Source of the DNA: an uncultured Clostridia bacterium
GTDB lineage: Bacteria; Bacillota; Clostridia; Christensenellales; Aristaeellaceae
Reading direction: 5' to 3'
DNA: 32,908 bases
Assembly (NCBI GenBank): GCA_947596085.1
Contig: CANQEW010000030.1
Span: forward strand, 1 to 32,908
Part shown: one piece after another, positions 15,537 through 24,502 of the stretch
How the letters are laid out: the number at the start of each line of letters is the position of its first letter
Numbering within the stretch: the stretch's first letter is position 1
Program-made: the position numbers and the translations under genes
The notes under the pieces: generated by a model
Databases searched by the model: none
What the model was told of the DNA's origin: nothing
The model's input: only the letters and a program-made list of their open reading frames with translations

Positions 15537-16634
15537 ATGGCTAGGACATACAATGGAAGGTTTCACGTGCCGGAGGAGCCGAAGGTCGGAACGGGCTGGC
15601 TGATCGCGGGGTTGGTGATGATCCCCACCTGGCCGTCGTTCTTCACGCTGGTCGCGAGCATTGGCTGCTTCATCAAGTACGGCAAACAGGTGCGCGAACA
15701 CCGCCTGTATGAGCGCTTTCACGACTACTGCGCGGTGATCGGCATGCGGGGACGCGTGTCGGTGAAGGAGCTCAAGAACGCATCCCCCTCGGGCACCGGC
15801 ATGGGAGACGTGCGCAGGAACCTGCAGCAGATGATCTCCCGCGGCTACTTCGGCGACGAGGCGTACATTGATCTGGCCCGCAACGAGCTGGTGCTCTCGG
15901 ACGCGCGGCGATCCGGCGGCGCGCAGAGCGCGGAGGTGCCCCGCGAGGAGGGCGGCCGCGGCTGGATGGACATGCTGTTCGACGCGCTGAACGCGCTGCG
16001 TCTGGAGAACGTGTTCCAGGGCGAAGTGCACGAGGACGACTTCGCCTACCACGCGCGCCCGGGAGACTACGACTACAAGGAGGTCTCCTACGAAGCGAAG
16101 CCCTCCAAGCCGCAGGCCAAGGCCCAGCCGCAAACTGAAACTCAGTCAAAGACCGAACCGGCAAAGCCCAAACCCGCGCCCAAGCCCACGAAGCGCACGT
16201 ACGCGGAGGAGCTGGAGCGCACGCTGAACGAACTGTATCAGCTCAACGTGCAGATCGAGGACGAGGCCGTATCCCATCGCATCGACCGCATCGGCACGCT
16301 GACGGCGGGCATCTTCCGCGCGGTGATCGAAAAGCCCGAGCGGGAGCAGGACGTGCGCAAGTTCATGAACTATTATCTGCCCACGACGCTCAAACTGCTG
16401 CGCAGCTACGATATGCTGGAGGAGCAGAGTTACCAGAGCGAAAACATCGTGCAGAGCCGCAGAAAGATCGAGGAGATTCTGGACACGCTGATCGCGGCCT
16501 ACGAGAAGCTGCTCGACCGGCTGTTCCGCAACGACGCGCTGGACATCGCCACGGACATCGACGTGCTGGAAATGATGATGGCGCAGGACGGACTGTCCAT
16601 GAACGGAGGCGCCGGGCAGGGCCTGAAGCTCTGA
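15537..16634 (+). CDS. XpaC-family (5-bromo-4-chloroindolyl phosphate hydrolysis) membrane-associated protein
   Basis: 365 residues. A hydrophobic hairpin at about 19-45 (GWLIAGLVMIPTWPSF and the following segment) anchors the protein; a winged-helix-like stretch (about 60-120) and a Lys/Pro/Gln/Thr-rich linker (about 185-220) follow. The C-terminal 145 residues show the XpaC pattern, with YYLPTTLKLLRSYDMLEEQ and RKIEEILDTLIAAYEKLLD and then an acidic MMMAQDG end. The biochemical role of XpaC is not established. The family is commonly paired with TelA, which is absent here. The ATG lies about 20 bases from the predicted transcript start, with a poorly spaced GGGAG, so translation signals are weak. 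Confidence 0.75.
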   Translation: MARTYNGRFHVPEEPKVGTGWLIAGLVMIPTWPSFFTLVASIGCFIKYGKQVREHRLYERFHDYCAVIGMRGRVSVKELKNASPSGTGMGDVRRNLQQMISRGYFGDEAYIDLARNELVLSDARRSGGAQSAEVPREEGGRGWMDMLFDALNALRLENVFQGEVHEDDFAYHARPGDYDYKEVSYEAKPSKPQAKAQPQTETQSKTEPAKPKPAPKPTKRTYAEELERTLNELYQLNVQIEDEAVSHRIDRIGTLTAGIFRAVIEKPEREQDVRKFMNYYLPTTLKLLRSYDMLEEQSYQSENIVQSRRKIEEILDTLIAAYEKLLDRLFRNDALDIATDIDVLEMMMAQDGLSMNGGAGQGLKL

Positions 16635-16656
16635 CGGAGGCGAAAGTCAGCGCAAT

Positions 16657-16694
16657 CATAAACATCCCCGCGCAAAAGCGCGGGGATGTTTATG
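16657..16694. terminator. Bidirectional terminator between converging genes
   Basis: A 17-bp perfect stem with an AAAA loop (16657-16673 with 16678-16694). It sits between the plus-strand XpaC gene and the minus-strand PG-binding lipoprotein; the outer stem is A/T rich, giving U-rich 3' ends in both directions. Confidence 0.8.
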
Positions 16695-16704
16695 TCGCAT
16701 GGAT

Positions 16705-18510
16705 TCAGCGTTCGCCGGCGCCGCTGTGGAGGTAGCATTGGAACTCGGCGCTCGCCACGCCGTCCACGATTTCGTATCCGACGTCCGTCTGCGCCGCGGC
16801 CACGGCCTGCTGCGTGGCCTCGTTGAAGGTGCCGATGCTGTCCTCCACGCCGGAGCGCTTCAGATAGCCCAGCTCCCACAGGCGGCGCTGGAGGTAGGTC
16901 ACGTCGTCGCCCGCATCGCCCAGGGCCAGCTTGCGGAAGGGCTGCACCTGCTCGTAGAAGCGCTCCCCGTTGCGCGGGGCGGCACTGGAGTAGATGAGCA
17001 GCTGCAAGTCCGGCGAGGCCGCGCCATCCGGTTCGCGTCCGATGGCTGTCTGGAAGGCGGACACGGCGCGCTGGGTCAGGCTGTCGAAGGAGCCGGTCGC
17101 GGAGGGCGCATAGCCCAGCTCGCTCAGGCGGGTTTGGAGGCGAAGCACCGCGTCCCCGCTGCTGCCGGTGGACAGCGTCTCGAGCTGCCGCGCCCCCTCC
17201 ACTCCCGCGGAGCTCTCCGGCGAGGGAGACGCCTCGGGTTCGTAGGAAGGCGCGAGCGTCGCGGAGGCGACGGTCTCGCCGTCGATGTTCAGTGCGAAGG
17301 AAGAGTAGAGCACCGCCTGCAGATACGCGCTGGCCACCCCGGTCTCCTCCAGACCGTTGGCGTGCTGGAACAGGCGGATCGACGCCGAGGTCGCCGCGCC
17401 GTACATGCCGTTGGGCGTGCCCACGGCGAAGCCGAGCTCCACCAGCCGCTCCTGCAGCCGCTGCACCTCCTCGCCGCTGGATCCCTCGATCAGGTTGGAA
17501 TAGCCGCCGGCCAGCGTCTCGAAAGGCGGCGCGTCGCTGGAGAGCAGCCGCACCAGCACGTCGTTGCTCAGCGAACTGGAGGGGAGCTGGCCGCAGGCCT
17601 CCGAGAAGAGGCGGATGGCCACCTGCGTGGGCGCGTCCTGCTTGCCGGTAGGCTCTCCGGAGAGATAGCCCAGCCGGATCAGCCGCCGCTGGATCTCCGC
17701 CACGGACTCCTCGTTCATGATGGTCAGCGAATCGCTGGCGTTGACGTTTTCCTCCGGCGCGTTTCCGTAGGGGCGCGCGGTATCGGAGTAGAGCTCGCGC
17801 TGCAGCGCGACGCTGGCGACGTCGCTGGCGCTCAGGCCATAAGCCTCGTAGAACAGCATGATGGCGTTGGCGGTCTCGTTGTCAAATATGCCGGTCAGAC
17901 TGGTAATGGGATAGTTCAGGTTGCGCAGGCGCTGCTGCAGCGCGTACACCGCGCTGCCCACATCGCCGCGCTGCAGCTCGCGGTACTGGGCGATGACGGC
18001 GTTGTTGTACTCCTCGCTGCCATAGACCAGCGCGTCCTGGCTGAACAGCCGGGCCTGCAGATCCGCCGTGGCCACGCCGGTCTGCATCGTGCCATAGGTC
18101 TGCTCGAAGCGGCGCACGGCGGATTCCGTATTGGCGTCAAACACGCCCGAAACGCCGTCGCTGTAGTAGCCCAATTCCTGCAGGCGCGTCTGCAGCGCCT
18201 GCACCGCGAGGCCCGTATTGCCCAGGCGGAGGGAATTATAGTTGGAATTCTGGCCGGAATCGGACTGCGCGTCGCCCTGTAGAATGGACGCGGAATCGTT
18301 CACCGTGACGCCGCCCTCGGAATCGATGACCAGCGCCTGGGCCTGCTCCTGCTCCATGGGCGCCGGCTCGACGGTGGCGTAGGGCAGCGCGATGTCGATG
18401 CTGAAATCTGCCTCGGCGTTGACCGCGTCCTCGTCGACGCGCACGCCGCAGCCGCCCAAAAGGGCGCACAACAGGCAGAGCGTCGCAACCCACGCAATTT
18501 TCCTTGGCAT
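16705..18510 (-). CDS. Lipoprotein with six peptidoglycan-binding (PG_binding_1) repeats
   Basis: A 601-residue predicted cell-surface lipoprotein. ATG 18510 follows GGAGG with 7-8 bases. The signal peptide ends LLGGC21. An acidic low-complexity linker runs to about 90. Six PF01471-type three-helix repeats follow, near 94-157, 179-242, 265-325, 340-403, 447-508 and 528-595, each with the L..G..G..V..LQ..L..LGY pattern and an F/Y-rich second half; repeat 3 lacks the leading glycine. A Ser/Pro/Glu linker (about 415-445) separates repeats 4 and 5. No hydrolase or transpeptidase domain is attached, so it probably acts as a wall-binding scaffold. Confidence 0.85.
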   Translation of the reverse strand: MPRKIAWVATLCLLCALLGGCGVRVDEDAVNAEADFSIDIALPYATVEPAPMEQEQAQALVIDSEGGVTVNDSASILQGDAQSDSGQNSNYNSLRLGNTGLAVQALQTRLQELGYYSDGVSGVFDANTESAVRRFEQTYGTMQTGVATADLQARLFSQDALVYGSEEYNNAVIAQYRELQRGDVGSAVYALQQRLRNLNYPITSLTGIFDNETANAIMLFYEAYGLSASDVASVALQRELYSDTARPYGNAPEENVNASDSLTIMNEESVAEIQRRLIRLGYLSGEPTGKQDAPTQVAIRLFSEACGQLPSSSLSNDVLVRLLSSDAPPFETLAGGYSNLIEGSSGEEVQRLQERLVELGFAVGTPNGMYGAATSASIRLFQHANGLEETGVASAYLQAVLYSSFALNIDGETVASATLAPSYEPEASPSPESSAGVEGARQLETLSTGSSGDAVLRLQTRLSELGYAPSATGSFDSLTQRAVSAFQTAIGREPDGAASPDLQLLIYSSAAPRNGERFYEQVQPFRKLALGDAGDDVTYLQRRLWELGYLKRSGVEDSIGTFNEATQQAVAAAQTDVGYEIVDGVASAEFQCYLHSGAGER

Positions 18511-18578
18511 TGGTATACCTCCGAAGCAAATTGAAAGGGCGCTCGCGCGGCGCCGCTTTCCCCAAGTTCTCACTTTAT

Positions 18579-18607
18579 ATTTTATCGCAACTTCTTCGGA
18601 AACACAA
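18579..18607 (-). promoter_or_regulatory. Promoter of the PG-binding lipoprotein gene
   Basis: Minus-strand TTGTGT (18602-18607), 17-base spacer, TAAAAT (18579-18584), leaving a leader of about 60 bases. Confidence 0.5.
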
Positions 18608-18622
18608 GCGGCTTTCCCGCGT

Positions 18623-20554
18623 TCATGGACTTATTACATTTTCTTCCAGTTTCATGGCATAGACGCTCACACCGTCCCGGTCGTAGACGAGATCGCAGTT
18701 ATTCTGAAACCAGTCCTCATCCGCGAAGTGGGCATAGCGCTCTTCATCGGAGATGTAGACGTAATCCACGCCGTATTCGGCAAACAGCGCCGCGCTGGAC
18801 GCGGGATTGGCGAGCATCTGCTCCTCCGCCGCACGCTGGGCGGAGTAATCGACGCCGTGGAAGTAGAGGTAACTGTCCGTGCCGCAGACGATGTGCCGGC
18901 CTGCAAGCACGGCGGGGGCGTTGTTATGCTGACTTCCGGTGAGAAACACCGCGTCCATGGGCAGGTTTGCGTCAATGAATTCGGCTGCTTCCACTTCCGG
19001 TGCGCTGAAAAGCTGGTAGTCGGACACTGCCTCCCGTGCCAGCGAGAGCGAGCCGGAGAGCGTGGACGCCGCGATAAACAGCGCTGCGAACAGCGCGCGC
19101 CCCCGCACTCCCCTCAGCCTCTTCCACAGTCGGTTCAAATACAGCGCCGCGATGGGGAGCATCACCATATAAGCCACGTAGAACAGCTTGTTGTTGTCGT
19201 ACTCATTGGGCTGAAACTGAATCAGCTCCGCCGCGCCATAGATCACCAGCGCGCCCAGCGCCAGCGAGCGTCGCAGCGAACCCTTCCGCATCGAGAGCGC
19301 AGCGGGAACCATCACGATATAGACCGGCCCGACGTTCTTGATCCAGAACCAAAAGTATTCGTCAATCAGCCGTCCGTTGCCCTGATTGTTGACCCAGTTG
19401 AAGCGGAAGCCCAGGCTGCCGCCGCCGACGGTCTGCGGAAAGGTCCAGATCAGCAGCTGCGGCAGCGCGATCGCCAGCGCCAGCAGTCCGTAGGCGAGAT
19501 AGCACCGGAACGTGCGCGAACGTCGCTCGCGCGGCGCGACCGCGATCTGATGCGCCGCGACGCCGGCGCTCAGCAGACCCAGCGCAAAGAACGAGTGGGT
19601 GTGCACCATTGGCATGAAGCCCGCCCAGACGCCCAGCAACGCGAAGCGTGCGACGGAGCGCCCCCGCGCGGCGTCCACGAGCATGTACAGCGCCGGCAGC
19701 AGCATCGTCCATCCGGTCAACAGCGTGCGCTGGGGGATCATCATGTCACAGATCACGTTCACCCAGCGCAGATTGAGATCCGGCATGTTGGTGGGTGTCC
19801 TGTAGAAACCGGTGAACACGTCCCTGAGCGCAAGATCGCTGCGGAACACGCCGTCGAAGGTGTAGAGAAAGCCCAGGCCGCCGTTGATGAACATCAGCAC
19901 GTAGGCCAACGCCACCACGGATTTCTTGTGCGTGAGCTCCCACACGAAGAGGATGAACCCCACGTAGACGAGCGCCATCATCAGCGTTCCCGTCAGCGCG
20001 AAGGAGAGCGCGAGGCCGCTGCCGAGCAGCAGCATCGAGGTGACCATGGCGTCGCCGAGGAAGGGATAGCCCAGCAGCGTCCCGGGCAGGATGGAATAGT
20101 CCGGCGGGAAAGAGGCGTTGCGCAGACTGGTCGCGATGCCCAAATGCAGGCAGAGATCGCCGTAGGTGGATTGCCCCACGTGCAGCGCGCCGCCCACATC
20201 CCGCAATGTATGGGTGTACTGAAGGTATGCGGAAAACAGCGTCAGCGGCAGGACGAGCGCGAGCAGAAACCAGGGTGGGATTTCTCCGCAAAAGCGCCCA
20301 GCATTGCGCGGGCGTTTCCGGCCGCACCAATATAGCGCAATGGCGCCCGCGGCGGCGCATCCCAGACCCAGAAGCTGCGCCGCACGCGTGAATTTCAACC
20401 AAAACGCGAAGAGCGCGGGCAGCCACATCATCAGCAGCAGTCCGAGGCACAATCCGAGCCACAACCGAATCAATCCCGGCTTCTTTGCAAATGCAACATC
20501 GGCAATGACTGCGCCACAGAACAAAAAGCCGCACAGCAGCAGTATTCCGCCCAT
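18623..20554 (-). CDS. Polytopic membrane protein, GT-C glycosyltransferase-like
   Basis: 643 residues with many membrane helices to about residue 480 and a soluble C-terminal domain of about 150 residues. Between early helices lies TYGDLCLHLGIATSL with Asp133 and His137, followed by LPGTLLGYPFLGD: an acidic first outer loop of the kind that carries the catalytic residue in GT-C enzymes using lipid-linked sugars. Such enzymes modify surface polymers or lipids; donor and acceptor cannot be told. ATG 20554 is chosen because GGAGGA lies just before it and because the promoter -10 at 20585-20590 ends next to the earlier in-frame ATG at 20581, leaving that ATG upstream of or at the transcript start. 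Confidence 0.7.
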   Translation of the reverse strand: MGGILLLCGFLFCGAVIADVAFAKKPGLIRLWLGLCLGLLLMMWLPALFAFWLKFTRAAQLLGLGCAAAGAIALYWCGRKRPRNAGRFCGEIPPWFLLALVLPLTLFSAYLQYTHTLRDVGGALHVGQSTYGDLCLHLGIATSLRNASFPPDYSILPGTLLGYPFLGDAMVTSMLLLGSGLALSFALTGTLMMALVYVGFILFVWELTHKKSVVALAYVLMFINGGLGFLYTFDGVFRSDLALRDVFTGFYRTPTNMPDLNLRWVNVICDMMIPQRTLLTGWTMLLPALYMLVDAARGRSVARFALLGVWAGFMPMVHTHSFFALGLLSAGVAAHQIAVAPRERRSRTFRCYLAYGLLALAIALPQLLIWTFPQTVGGGSLGFRFNWVNNQGNGRLIDEYFWFWIKNVGPVYIVMVPAALSMRKGSLRRSLALGALVIYGAAELIQFQPNEYDNNKLFYVAYMVMLPIAALYLNRLWKRLRGVRGRALFAALFIAASTLSGSLSLAREAVSDYQLFSAPEVEAAEFIDANLPMDAVFLTGSQHNNAPAVLAGRHIVCGTDSYLYFHGVDYSAQRAAEEQMLANPASSAALFAEYGVDYVYISDEERYAHFADEDWFQNNCDLVYDRDGVSVYAMKLEENVISP

Positions 20555-20584
20555 AGCTCCTCCATGTACATGAACCTTCATTTC

Positions 20585-20614
20585 ATTATAGCATTGCGGA
20601 CGTACATTTGTAAA
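20585..20614 (-). promoter_or_regulatory. Promoter of the GT-C-like gene
   Basis: Minus-strand TTTACA (20609-20614), 18-base spacer, perfect TATAAT (20585-20590). The predicted transcript start near 20578 decides the start codon of the gene at 20554. Confidence 0.65.
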
Positions 20615-20702
20615 GCGCCCGTCCGGGGCCTCACAAATATTTCATACCTTCGCTGAAATATTACAGGAATGCGACGATTTTCAGGCTATGCAGTGAATAT
20701 TG

Positions 20703-20731
20703 TTGAACTTTGTCGCCGCTTGGTATACAAT
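20703..20731 (+). promoter_or_regulatory. Promoter of the small Ig-like protein gene
   Basis: TTGAAC (20703-20708), 17-base spacer, TACAAT (20726-20731), about 30 bases before the GTG start. Confidence 0.7.
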
Positions 20732-20767
20732 AGAGAATAGTGAAGTACTGAACTAGGAGGATGCTCC

Positions 20768-21235
20768 GTGAACGGATACAAAAAATGGATCGCACTCCTC
20801 GCAGCGATGCTGGCGATGGCGCTCTGCATGACCGCCTGGGCCGAGGAAATTTCCACCACCGTGACGATGCGCGTCTCCCGGTCCACTCGCAGCGCCATTG
20901 TAAATGTGGGCGAGGATCTCTCGCTCGAGGTTGCCATCGAGGGACCCGTGCCCGCCGGATATCAGTGGTTCTTTGAGGGAACGGCCATTCCCGGCGCGAA
21001 TGAGCGGGTGTACAACATCGTCAATGCGCAGACGGACGACAGCGGCGTCTACCGCCTGGAGGCCTACGGAGACGACGGGCAGATGCTGGTCAGCATGGAC
21101 ATCAGCGCGCGCGTGATCGACGACGTTCTCCCCAAGGCCGGTGACGATTCCCTGCCGCTGGGCGCGGCCGCGGCGGCGTTCGCGATGGCGGCGGGCGCAA
21201 TGGCGCTGGCACTGCGCCGGAGGATACAGGCCTGA
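20768..21235 (+). CDS. Small secreted Ig-like protein with LPKAG sorting-type C-terminus
   Basis: 155 residues from GTG 20768 after AGGAGG. Signal peptide to about residue 25 (WIALLAAMLAMALCMTAWA). One Ig-like domain at about 45-117 shows the core Trp67 (YQWFFEG) and the DSGVYRLEA strand-F pattern. The tail has LPKAGDD (121-127), a run of about 20 Ala-rich hydrophobic residues and a final RRR, the layout of a cell-wall sorting signal with Ala where LPxTG has Thr. It is either a sortase substrate with a variant motif or simply tail-anchored. No sortase gene is in the window. Confidence 0.8.
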   Translation: MNGYKKWIALLAAMLAMALCMTAWAEEISTTVTMRVSRSTRSAIVNVGEDLSLEVAIEGPVPAGYQWFFEGTAIPGANERVYNIVNAQTDDSGVYRLEAYGDDGQMLVSMDISARVIDDVLPKAGDDSLPLGAAAAAFAMAAGAMALALRRRIQA

Positions 21236-22468
<1,233 letters not shown>

Positions 22469-22511
22469 TGTTAAATTTAGGGATTTTATCCAGAATATGC
22501 GCAGCTTTGCA

Positions 22512-22540
22512 TTGTAATGTGCGCAAATTTTGGGTATAAT
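22512..22540 (+). promoter_or_regulatory. Promoter of yajC
   Basis: TTGTAA (22512-22517), 17-base spacer, perfect TATAAT (22535-22540). Confidence 0.7.
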
Positions 22541-22575
22541 GGAGAAAGTACACAGAGAAAAAGGAGCGTAATCAC

Positions 22576-22947
22576 ATGAATCTGTTCAATATGAGCGCGA
22601 TCGCCGAGACCGCCGCCACGGAAAACGCGATTCCCACCAACGCCGCGGCGGGCGGAATGCTCTCCTCCATCATCATGATCGTTGTGATGGTCGCCGTGTT
22701 CTATTTCCTGCTGATCCGTCCGCAGCGCAAGAAGGACAAGGCCGTCAAGGACATGCTCGCCGCCCTCAAGACCGGCGACCGCATCTGCACCATCGGCGGC
22801 TTCTACGGCACGATCATCGCCATGAAGGAGGACACCGTCACGCTGAGCATGGGCTCGCTGGAGAACACGGTCGTCATCGCCCGCTGGGCCATCCGCTCGG
22901 TGGAGAATGTCGCGACCGAAAATGACAGCTCCATGCCCGAGGTGTAA
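22576..22947 (+). CDS. yajC: Preprotein translocase accessory subunit YajC
   Basis: 123-residue single-pass membrane protein that associates with SecDF and the Sec channel. One hydrophobic segment (about 28-48, MLSSIIMIVVMVAVFYFLLI) leads into the family signature RPQRKKDK and a small cytoplasmic beta domain with KTGDRICTIGGFYGTI. The N-terminal 25 residues are an Ala/Thr-rich extension. Ribosome site AAGGAG. It is followed by a terminator, so secDF is not co-transcribed. Confidence 0.93.
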   Translation: MNLFNMSAIAETAATENAIPTNAAAGGMLSSIIMIVVMVAVFYFLLIRPQRKKDKAVKDMLAALKTGDRICTIGGFYGTIIAMKEDTVTLSMGSLENTVVIARWAIRSVENVATENDSSMPEV

Positions 22948-22981
22948 CCCATTTCAAAGGCAACGGGCGCGGCGCCCGTCG

Positions 22982-23037
22982 AAAAAGGCTCCGTCTCATA
23001 GGCGTTTCCGTGAAACCGCCCGAGACGGGGCCTTTTT
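22982..23037. terminator. Bidirectional terminator after yajC
   Basis: Long hairpin with outer arms AAAAAGGC/GGCCTTTTT, a CCGTCTC/GAGACGG stem and an inner GTTTC/GAAAC stem. T-runs at both ends serve yajC (plus) and the converging small membrane protein gene (minus). Positions 23038-23145 hold no gene that I can support. Confidence 0.8.
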
Positions 23038-23145
23038 GTCGCAGTGCACGAAGCGCTTTCCTATCGATTTCCAAGCGCAAGGCGCTTCCGTACTGCCTCG
23101 CGTGAAATCCTGGCCGCGCTGCCGATTCTCTCTGCCCTGCGCTTC

Positions 23146-23391
23146 TTATTTCTCCTTCCGCTGTGCGCTGCGCCGCCGGAGCATCTGCTGGCGCCTGCGC
23201 TCGCGGGCACGGTCGTCCCGGATCAACAGCACCGCGTTGACGATCGTCAATACGCACAGCAAAAACAGCAATCCTTTCGTGATGTCGTTGTCGATGAAGG
23301 ACATCGCCGAATTTACGCGGTCGATGAAGAAGAACACGAAGTACATCATCGACAGTATGATCGCCGCATGAGGCAGCAATTTTCTCAGCAT
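23146..23391 (-). CDS. Small two-helix membrane protein
   Basis: 81 residues with two hydrophobic segments (about 5-25 and 40-58) and a strongly basic C-terminal tail (RARERRRQQMLRRR) that should lie in the cytoplasm. ATG 23391 has a strong GGGGAGGAGG site overlapping the stop region of the phosphodiester glycosidase gene, so it is the third gene of that operon. I do not recognise the family. It could be an accessory subunit of the neighbouring envelope enzymes, by position only. Confidence 0.7.
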   Translation of the reverse strand: MLRKLLPHAAIILSMMYFVFFFIDRVNSAMSFIDNDITKGLLFLLCVLTIVNAVLLIRDDRARERRRQQMLRRRSAQRKEK

Positions 23392-23407
23392 TTTCGTCCT
23401 CCTCCCC

Positions 23408-24502
23408 TCACGGCTCCACGATGCCGATCACGTCCGTGCTCATGCGGCCGCCGTCCGCGGGCTCGTTCACGATCGCGCCGCTGTATATCATCTCCGAGGT
23501 CTTTCCTCCGTCCAGATTGTAGGCGCGCACGCAGCCCAAATTCTGCATCAGCTTCGACAGATTTTGGAGCGTCAGCCCCTTCGAATCGTCCGAACGCCCG
23601 TCCACCACTACGAAGCAGTAGTGCCCCGGCTCGAAGTAGCCGATGGCCGTGCGCGGATTGCGCGGGTTCACGTCCGAATTGAACTCCTCCATGCTCTGGC
23701 CGTTCGCGTCGAGCAGCATCGGCCCAAAATTCCAGATCTGATACGCTCCCCGCGCCACGGCCGCGTCCACGTCGAACGCCTCGGGCGAGCAGGTCTCCAT
23801 CGTGCCGTCCCAGTAGAGCACGCAAATGTCGCGCTTGAGCTTTTCCCCGCTGCGGTAGAGCGTCCCGTTGCGCAGCACGATGCCGTCGCTGCGGCCGCCA
23901 TAGTAGTCTCCGTTCACACCCGCGATAGCACCCATTCGGGCCAGCGTATTCGAAACCAGCTCGTACCTGCCGCGCCCGAATTCATCGTTGGCAAAGCCCG
24001 TCTGGAAGCTGGAAATATCCCGGAGGTAGAACTCCATCACATAAAAGCGAACGTTCTCGTGATTGTAGGGCGTAACCGTCAGATTGATATTCGCGCTGCG
24101 GTAGAGCTCGGACGTCTGTTCCACCTCACCACCGGTGAACTTGTCCGCGAATTTCGCGCCAAAATAGCCCTCCGGCTCCGTCGCGGCCGGTTCAACCTGC
24201 GCTTCCGATTCGGTTGCCTGCGCCTCCTCACCGGCCGCCAGCGCATCCGCCGCCTGCTCCGGCAGGATCGGGACCTCCGTCGCGGTCGCCGCGGTCTGCG
24301 TTCCGCCTCGCTGGGAGCGAACACCCACGGCCTGTTCGTGGCGCGGCAACACGTGGTGAAACAGGGCGAACACGTTCAGCGCCACCGCGAACACCAGCAC
24401 ATCGGCGGTGACCAACACCCATACAGGCAGCGGCCTGCGCCTCAGCTGCGCGCGCAGCCAGCCCCCTCCGCGCCGGGGCGCGGACTTCTTTTGTGCGCTC
24501 AT
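23408..24502 (-). CDS. Membrane-anchored phosphodiester glycosidase (NAGPA domain)
   Basis: 364 residues from ATG 24502 (GGGGAGG upstream), overlapping the stop of the glycosyltransferase gene as ATGA. A basic N-terminus, a membrane helix at about 26-48 and a Thr/Glu/Ala linker (about 65-115) lead to an external PF09992 domain. Family hallmarks are GVNGDYYGG, GPMLLDANGQ, NPRTAIGYFEPGHYCFVVVD and NLDGGKTSEM. The domain is named for the enzyme that uncovers mannose-6-phosphate by removing GlcNAc from a phosphodiester. In bacteria it probably trims sugar-phosphate linkages in wall or exported polysaccharide. The coupled glycosyltransferase supports an envelope role. Confidence 0.85.
   Translation of the reverse strand: MSAQKKSAPRRGGGWLRAQLRRRPLPVWVLVTADVLVFAVALNVFALFHHVLPRHEQAVGVRSQRGGTQTAATATEVPILPEQAADALAAGEEAQATESEAQVEPAATEPEGYFGAKFADKFTGGEVEQTSELYRSANINLTVTPYNHENVRFYVMEFYLRDISSFQTGFANDEFGRGRYELVSNTLARMGAIAGVNGDYYGGRSDGIVLRNGTLYRSGEKLKRDICVLYWDGTMETCSPEAFDVDAAVARGAYQIWNFGPMLLDANGQSMEEFNSDVNPRNPRTAIGYFEPGHYCFVVVDGRSDDSKGLTLQNLSKLMQNLGCVRAYNLDGGKTSEMIYSGAIVNEPADGGRMSTDVIGIVEP

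Noticed and set aside
13968..16133. A minus-strand open frame of about 720 codons opposite the helicase and XpaC genes.
   Set aside because: It crosses two well-supported plus-strand genes and a strong plus-strand promoter, and its translation matches no recognisable domain.
18392..20335. A plus-strand open frame of about 650 codons opposite the GT-C-like gene.
   Set aside because: Composition is His/Arg/Gln-rich shadow sequence; the minus strand encodes membrane helices with a promoter and ribosome site.
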